A stretch of DNA of 64,000 nt from Mytilus galloprovincialis (taxonomy: Eukaryota > Mollusca > Bivalvia > Mytilida > Mytilidae). The DNA lies in the NCBI RefSeq assembly GCF_965363235.1, contig NC_134847.1, positions 50,592,805 through 50,656,804 of the forward strand, given 5' to 3'. A program made the translations under genes and the position numbers. Below the pieces are notes generated by a model, which was not told the origin of the DNA, did not search any database, and was given only the letters and a program-made list of their open reading frames with translations. This document shows positions 47,513-64,000 of this stretch, in pieces; position 1 is the stretch's first letter; each line of letters opens with the position of its first letter.

Positions 47513-48326
47513 CATACCTGTCAACTCACCCGTTTTTTGCGGGTGACACCCGTTATTTTCACCTCTCACCCGGGAGTTTTTCTTTACCCGGCGGGTCCCG
47601 GGAATTTCTAACATTACCCGTTTCACCCGGATTTCTGACCGAATTGTTTCCGGTATTTAGAAGTAATACGACCTTCGGTTTTATCGGTCTTTTTCAATGT
47701 AACCAAAACTCAAAATGTAGGACTGTTTACCTGAGCTACGTAACGATATGAAGAGACAACACAGCTACAAGATGAGTTCAGTGACTATCAGTTGACCCCA
47801 TTAGATGAACTTCCACTTTGCACTTCCCCTGAAACTGACATTGGTACATTTTGGGGAGAAATGTCCAAGTTGCATGACATTTTTCTTAACAAGCCAAGAT
47901 TTTTTGTTTTGTCAAAACTTGCTAAAACATTACTGGTTTTGCCAAACAGCAATGCAGACAGTGAGAGGGCATTTTCTTTAGTAAAGAAAATAGCTACAGA
48001 GTTTAGGGCTGATCTTAATAAGGATACACTGTGTGCTCAGTCTTTCTTGTAAAATGAATACACATTTGCATTGCTATGAACTGAAACCAAGTGCAGTTCT
48101 TTTAAAGAATGCCAAGTCTGCTACTATGGAATATAACAATAGTCTGAAATAAACTTGTATACATGTTCTAACTGTTTCATATACATATTGACTATATAAA
48201 TTATATGTAAACATATTTTTGTTCTTCAATTGAGCCCGCAAAATGTCGTACGCGTTATGACCTGAGATTTTTTTTCTCAATGCAGGTCATGACCTGACTT
48301 TTCATTTTCAGAGGTTGACAGGTATG
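47513..48326 (+). mobile_element. Internally deleted hAT DNA transposon
   Basis: Inverted ends CATACCTGTCAAC (47513) and GTTGACAGGTATG (ending 48326) are flanked by CTCGTA on both sides (47507-47512 and 48327-48332), a 6-bp exact match that may be the rest of an 8-bp duplication. Inside, 47743-48152 encodes only the C-terminal hAT dimerisation region: FWGEMSKLHDIF, PRFFVLSKLAKTLLVLPNSN, ADSERAFSLVKKI. A one-base frame change near 48047 shifts the reading into SCKMNTHLHCYELKPSA and on to a TAA at 48150-48152. The N-terminal and catalytic parts are missing, so the copy cannot move itself. The left end has GC-rich ACCCGGGAG-type direct and inverted repeats. Confidence 0.85.
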
Positions 48327-48699
48327 CTCGTAAAACCAAAAGACATTTACATCAACAGTTATAGATAATAAATAAGAAACAACACGAACTCCACTAAAAA
48401 CTTGGAGTGAAATCAGGTACTTCGGAAGGGTAAGCATTTCCCGAACCGTATACGGCACCCGTAATGATAATATCAATAATAGCTGGACATGTTAGCTTTA
48501 CAATAGTAACAGTATCCAAGTAAGATTGCCATCAAATCTTCAGTAAATATCGAGTCATGTTTTACCAGACAACATGCATGGTTAGTAATATGGATTTTAG
48601 CTGTAATATGTCTTTGGTAATCAGTACAACAGTCATCAGAAGTCGGTATAAAGCACCACATTGAGTAAGTGGATATCACAGCATGTTACATATATATAC

Positions 48700-49995
48700 A
48701 CATGGAAAAAAGTATTGCAACACCTTGATCTTTCAAAAGTTGAAAAATCAGTCTCTTATTTTTGATGGAATATAATAAAATATTTGTAAATTAATATTGA
48801 AACTTAGTTAATTTTAACATTGGTATAACAACGAACCAAAAATGTATGAAAAAAACAGTTTTATCTAACCAAAATATTTATAACAAAATGAAGTGTTTTT
48901 TGTACAAAAAACTGCATTTTACAACTTTTACTGTAGTCGAACTTTACAATGTCAGACATTTCAAAATTAATCTTTAGATGATTGTTCACATTATGGTTGA
49001 TCGTTATACGCCAAATAAATAGTACTTTGTGCGCAGCCTCCATTCAAACGGATAACCGCATCTTAACGTCTTCTGATTCCTGCTATAAGTAGACTAATTT
49101 GTTGCTAAGGTAGCAGCAACCATTTCTGACGAAGGGTATTGTTTATTTCATGACGTGTTTGAACAGAGCTGTCCTTTCGTGCACTTTGCGCCTAATAGTG
49201 TCCCATATATGCTCGATATGTTTCAAATTCGGGCTACGATCGGGCCAAGGAAGATAAACCGAATGCCTTTGGAACAATGGATCTTCCTCCACGGTGCTTA
49301 TTTCCATCTTTGGCGAGCTCTGCACTATATTGGATACGGGCAACTGTGTGTCTGTTTGTAGGCAAGGGTCCCCGAAATGGTCTTATCGCACGATAACCAG
49401 AAGGGGTGAGCTGATCTCGAACAGTTTTTGTTTAAAGGCTCCTGTATGGTCATCACTCTTCTTTTTTTTTTTTAGGATTGTATTGTTTACAATGGGTTTC
49501 TTTCTGACCAACCTTCATTATGCTTGATTTTCCCTAGCAGATGTTATAGGGGGTCTTCTTGATCTCGAAAGGTCTTTAACATTGTTTGTTGCCAAATTTT
49601 TATTCTCAAAATAACTTATAGTGGAATGGTGATGACCAACAATACGTTCAATTGTCACAGCGACATACCTGCTTCTCTCATGCTGATAATAAGCTATCTT
49701 GCTGCAGTTATGAGTTGTGGATGACTAATTACAAGGTGTCAATCACATAACTTTATAAACTTGGTTATTTAAAGTGTTGAAAACAATGAGGATAAAAACA
49801 TATGTTTTATTTTTAACGAGTACAGTAGCTGCATGTGTAGATAAGAACTTATTGAGTCGATATTTATTGATTAGACTCAGGTGATATTTTAATAAGGTTT
49901 AAGTTCTATTTCAACAAATTATATCACAAAAAAATAAAGAGTGTTTTTTTAATTTGAATTTCAATTTGGTGTTGTAATACTTTTTTCTAACAATA
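48700..49995 (-). mobile_element. Decayed Tc1/mariner transposon
   Basis: Left end AAAAAAGTATTGCAACACC (about 48705) and right end, in reverse complement, AAAAAAGTATTACAACACC are inverted repeats about 1.29 kb apart, the usual Tc1 size, next to TA dinucleotides. The minus strand shows transposase pieces in order: MREAGMS and HHSTISYFE-type helix-turn-helix sequence near 49690-49600, SRSRRP near 49560, and near 49270-49190 LPWPDRSPNLKHIEHIWDTI, the region with the last catalytic acidic residues (usually SPDLNPIEHLWD). The reading frame is broken several times. Confidence 0.85.
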
Positions 49996-50454
49996 CACAA
50001 AGCCAACCAGAAAACTTGCAGCCAAAAAGAATGCATTGCACACATAGAAAAGACCATGAATGATTATTGAGGAGTTTCCATAGGAGCTTTAAGTGTTAAT
50101 TGAAAACTAATCAACATAATAAATTTAAGTACCGGAAAACAAAAGCGCACATTGAAATTGGTGAATAAGTTACCGATATCACTGTATTTAAACATATTAA
50201 ATGCTGAAATATGAACAATTGAAAAGAAGCTAACTTTAACTTTCTAGAGATTTATCAAGTACTGCTCAGACTATTAGCCCACAGTCAAGCAAGTTATTTT
50301 AACTCTATGTTCAGACTGTTCCGTATCTGTTATTTATATGTACACTTCAGCATTATATTAGATTAGAACACAGTTAACTGCAAGTATATTGTTATAACTG
50401 TGCTGAGTTCATCACAGTCGATACGTCTTGAAAGCTCATTCTTTTACCAGAATG

Positions 50455-51860
50455 AAACATCACTTAATTATACTTGTCACCGAGTTTGCACTTGTACGAA
50501 CTGCTCCTGCGTAAATGGGTTTTATACAAAAAGGATGTTGGTTTAATGCAAGGGGAGGTATTATCGCTCATTTTGTTTGCTTTGTATGTTAATGATTGTG
50601 AGATGGAGTTTATAAACAATAATTGTAAAGCTGTAGAGTTGAAAGAATTAAGTTTATTTTTATTAATGTATGCAGATGACATGGTCATTTTTTCGGAAAC
50701 CAAAGATGGTTTGCAAGAAATGTTGAATGCATTGTATATTTATACCAAGAAATGGAAATTAACTGTAAATATTGATTAAACCAAAATTGTAATTTTTAGA
50801 AATGGTGGCTTAGTAAAAGATGAAGATAAATGGTTTTATGATGATGTACAAAAAGATATTGTTAACAAATTTACTTATCTAGGTATTGTTCTTAATTTTA
50901 ATGGAAAAGTTGCTGTTGCACAAAACAAAGTTGCTGTTGCACAAAATAAAGTTGCTGTTGCACAAAACAAAGTTGCAGAACAAGGTAGAAAAGCTATGTT
51001 TTGTTTATTTAGTAATATTAGACAATTTTCATTTAATTATGCCACGTTATAGTCATTATTTGATACATATGTGAGTAGTATTCTATGTTATGGTTCTGAA
51101 ATATGGGGTTTTCATAAAGCGCAAGACGTAGAAAAGATACGTATTGATTTTTGTAAATGAATTTTGAATGTTAAAACAAGTACACAAAAAGTCATGGTCT
51201 ATTGTGAACTTGTTAGTAACCAGGAAATTACGTATATTTAAATATTGGATTGAAGTATTGAATAATAACAATTGTATATTACATGGTTGTTACAATTATT
51301 TATATGATATGTGTTTAAAGAATCCAAATGATAAAAATAACTGGGTTTGTAATATACGAAAGGAATTGTACCATCTTGGTTTAAATGATTTGTGGTATTC
51401 ACAAAATTCTTTATGTAAAGATCATATTATGGTTATTAAACAGAGACTTTGTGATATTGTCAAACAAGAGTTTGATTATGCTACTTTAGAAAGTTCATCA
51501 AAATGTTTTCTGTATAGATATATGATATCCAATTTTTCTTTTCAGTCATATTTGTGTAACCCATACCAGCAATTTATAAAAAGTGTTTTGTTAAATTTAG
51601 ATTGTCATCACATAATCTAGCTATAGAGAAGGGAAGGTATTCCAATGTTAATAAAAACCTTAGAACCTGTACATTGTGTATTGATGAGCTTGAAGATGAA
51701 ATGCATTTTATTTGATCATATCCATTATATTCTAATTTGCGTGAATGTTTGATAAAACCATATTATTGACGTAAGCCATCTGTTTATAAACTTTTACAAT
51801 TATATAGCACTACTAATGTAAAAGACTTGTGCAACTTGGGAAAATATAAATTTTAGAGCA
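50455..51860 (+). mobile_element. LINE fragment, reverse transcriptase to C-terminus, degraded
   Basis: The frame from 50474 contains MQGEVLSLILFALYVNDCEM and the catalytic LLMYADDMVIFSE (YADD near 50671), continuing as KWKLTVNI, FRNGG and YLGIVLNFNG, then LFDTYVSSILCYGSEIWGFH, the usual LINE thumb region, and the 51168-51620 frame with NPNDKNNWVCNIRK. Later pieces near 51640-51845 read as CTLCIDELEDEMHFI and KDLCNLGKY. The order of motifs fits one element lacking its 5' half. Stops (for example at 50777 and 51158) and frame changes show decay. A 21-bp tandem triplication lies at 50909-50971. Confidence 0.85.
50909..50971 (+). repeat. In-frame 21-bp triplication (VAVAQNK x3)
   Basis: Three copies of GTTGCTGTTGCACAAAACAA (+A) in tandem, with one T/C difference, encode VAVAQNK three times inside the LINE reverse-transcriptase thumb region, followed by a partial unit. 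Confidence 0.85.
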
Positions 51861-53282
51861 CTGAAGCTCAGAAATGACTGTTTTCAGTAAGATGATTTGT
51901 AATTCATTTGTTACAAATATTTGCTATTTGGAATTATATTTATATGTATTTAAAACTTCTGTCTGTTTTGTCATGATCGTATATTTTTGTAATCTATATT
52001 TAGTATATATTGATTATACATGTACCTATATGTTGTAAAACATTTGGTTAATAACTAATTGAATTGAGTACTTAAGAAAACCGTTTTATATTGGTTAGGT
52101 TTTATCTAACTCGTTTTTTTTTTAAGTTTTCCATGTTGTGTTTTATTTACTGTTGTTAATTTGTTGATTATTTTCCTTTGGCTTGGCTGTGGCATTGTCC
52201 GTTTTAAATCGACACTATGAGTTTCAGTATTGCATTGGTATTGTTGCCTCTCTCGTACGTACCGAAATATTTATATACAATGCACAAATGGACACAAAGA
52301 AATGTATTGCTTGCTTGGAATAGTTATGATAAACAGTTTTTACTAGGAAAAGCTCAAGAACTATTTAGTTATTAAAGTTGTTTGGGCACTGAGTTGTTGG
52401 TTTCATATATGTTTCAATATTTCTAATGCATCTAGAAGTACTGCCGAAATAATACTATGATTGGACTGATATAGAACAAATTTTTTTAGTCAACCAAGCA
52501 ATATTGATTGTACCTAACAGATTGGCCATAGATAAAACAGACAGTGTTATTTAATAAATATTCTTGAACTTAATGATACTTTAGGTTGCTAGTAAAACAA
52601 GTTTAAGTTGACAATGTATAATGGTATATTTTTTACTTTAGAAATTGAAGTTTTAAACTATTTAAACAATCGTACAATTTGTCAAGTCTACCTTGTAGTA
52701 TACACACACATGGAAATACATTTATATTTATGGGAAGAGTGTTTAAAAGTATTATATTTGACTACAGGAGCTAGACCAACAGTTCTGGGCTATAAAGTAT
52801 AATTTTTATTTTTTCACTTTATAAGGTGCCTGTCTGTGAAAAAAAAACCAAGACTAGTTCATTATATAAGCATACAAGTCTTTTGTATTTAATAAAACAG
52901 AATGACTTATAATTTTCAATATATTTTTCTAGTCATTCAGAAGTCAACCCAATGCTCAGTTATAAATTCAATGTATTCGACATAATCGATTATTTTTAAA
53001 TTCAAGTTCGGTTTTAATGCAACTGCCTATTTTGTTCTAACATTTTTAAGCAAAACAAATATGTATCAGACAAATTCGTAGTAAATACAGATACACCAAA
53101 CAAAGTTCTGTTTATAAATATTACCAATTTGTTAAAAGCCTTGTTTTTGGATTAACACAACATCTCCTAAAGTAAATATATGAAAAAATTACTCATATAT
53201 TGATATTCTATCGAAAATAAAGAAGTATAAACTATCACTTGAACATATGGTGTCTTACGAACCAAAATATAATATGTTCTTG
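51861..53282. other. Intergenic DNA / 3' flank of FReD gene 2
   Basis: Probably includes LINE 3' UTR sequence to about 52075 and a repeat fragment at 52180-52260 (GGCTTGGCTGTGGCATTG, TGTTGCCTCTCTCGTACG). Nothing else recognised. No polyadenylation signal could be assigned to the minus-strand gene. Confidence 0.4.
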
Positions 53283-62997
<9,715 letters not shown>

Positions 62998-63019
62998 CTA
63001 AAAATGTAAAAGCATACAA

Positions 63020-64000
63020 TTGAAACCTTAAAGTTCCATTTAACGTTTTCTTATTCTAAATTCTAATTGATGTCTGCAATAACATTTCACAACGCTATAA
63101 ACCTATGTATATCAGCTGCAGTGTAAAAATGTCAAGTAATAAAATATAAAAGAATAAAAAAAAAATACTTCAATGAAGAGATAGCAATTAATTGTAAATA
63201 ACAAATTACTGTATTTAGCACAAACGCACAAACCTCCACTTAATGATGTATTTCGATATGCATAGCATTAGGTGACTAAAAAAAGATATTTTGATACATG
63301 TTTATAACGTTAATTGTAAATATCCGGCAGCGCATACATATGAAGTATATATGTAGGACTCAAATCTATGGCGGGTTCCAAATCTAGGGTAGATTCCCAA
63401 TCTATGGCAAATGTGACGCTACAAACGTCAAACAAATCAAATATATGGCAGATTTTTGTTTTCTCCAAATCTATGACAGATTTAACACGTAACGTCACAA
63501 TTGAATAACGCCATATTACATCGTCGCCGCCGCTAACGATGGTGAAACCCATAGATTTTAGCACCATTCCAGATGAAGATATGTCCCTCGAAACAATTTG
63601 AGGAAGGTTTACAGGAAGATATGAACTATTATTAGGAAGAGGGATAGAATGTGCTGTACCGTCAGAACCCCGCGATGAACAATGACACCTCTTTTTCAGT
63701 ACATGATATTTTTAGAAAAGGAGTTATAGTTAATTGTCTACTGCTGGCAAAGTTTTTAAAGTGAAAGAAAAAATTACCGGTTACCAGTTTGATTTAAATA
63801 GTCTTCGAATAAAAAAAAGATATATCAACAATGAAATAGATATTATTTGAAAATTCAAACTGTTCATTTTTATCTAGCATTTTTGTTTTAGAAAAAAACT
63901 TCCTTTTTGTTTGTAAAGGGACCTACTAGTTTGATCAATGAATGGGTTTAACAGGTACAATGTACCATGCACAGATTAGAAAATGTTTATTTTTACGGGG
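63020..64000. other. Upstream of FReD gene 2 (intron or 5' flank)
   Basis: No signal-peptide exon with an ATG, hydrophobic codons and a phase-1 donor was found on the minus strand here. 63355-63560 contains about five degenerate copies of CAAATCTATGGCAGATT. Confidence 0.4.

Overview
This is an AT-rich, intron-rich animal nuclear sequence. It is most likely from a marine bivalve of the mussel type (Mytilus or a close relative). Reasons: spliced genes with GT-AG introns; a pair of lectin-like fibrinogen-domain genes of the kind expanded in bivalves; and many copies of dispersed repeats that I recognise from mussel genomes, although I could not run a search. No prokaryotic features, tRNA, rRNA or CRISPR array were seen.

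Layout. (1) 1-1247 (+): last two coding exons of an AMN1-like leucine-rich-repeat protein. (2) 1248-9629: intergenic, with MITEs, a 5'-truncated LINE at 4613-5795 and a GC-richer probable promoter near 7260-7560. (3) 9630-22497 (+): a complete 12-coding-exon gene for CARF, the calcium-responsive transcription factor (840 codons; all splice phases agree). (4) 23360-30025: transposon-rich intergenic DNA with a 2.1-kb Mutator-like element that has 215-bp inverted ends, a 9-bp target duplication, a SWIM-type transposase remnant and a MITE nested inside it. (5) 30026-37277 (-): a six-exon PAN/apple plus fibrinogen-domain gene (315 codons). (6) 37278-53282: intergenic, with several MITEs, a deleted hAT element, a decayed Tc1-like element and a LINE fragment. 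(7) 53283-62997 (-): a paralogous PAN-fibrinogen gene whose five visible exons have exactly the same lengths and phases as its partner; its signal-peptide exon is probably beyond the window.

How the genes relate. AMN1 and CARF lie in the same direction but have unrelated roles (ubiquitin/mitotic-exit type LRR protein; nuclear transcription factor). The two PAN-FReD genes are a tandem duplication and probably encode secreted recognition lectins. The rest is repeat DNA.

Most notable non-gene signal: a dispersed repeat (three + strand copies at 54052, 56999 and 58615, and a divergent - strand copy at 32727) contains a hammerhead self-cleaving ribozyme. The 58615 copy has an intact catalytic core, a 6-bp stem I, a 3-bp stem II and a GAAA box, followed by an almost self-complementary loopless stem III, the arrangement expected to cleave as a dimer.
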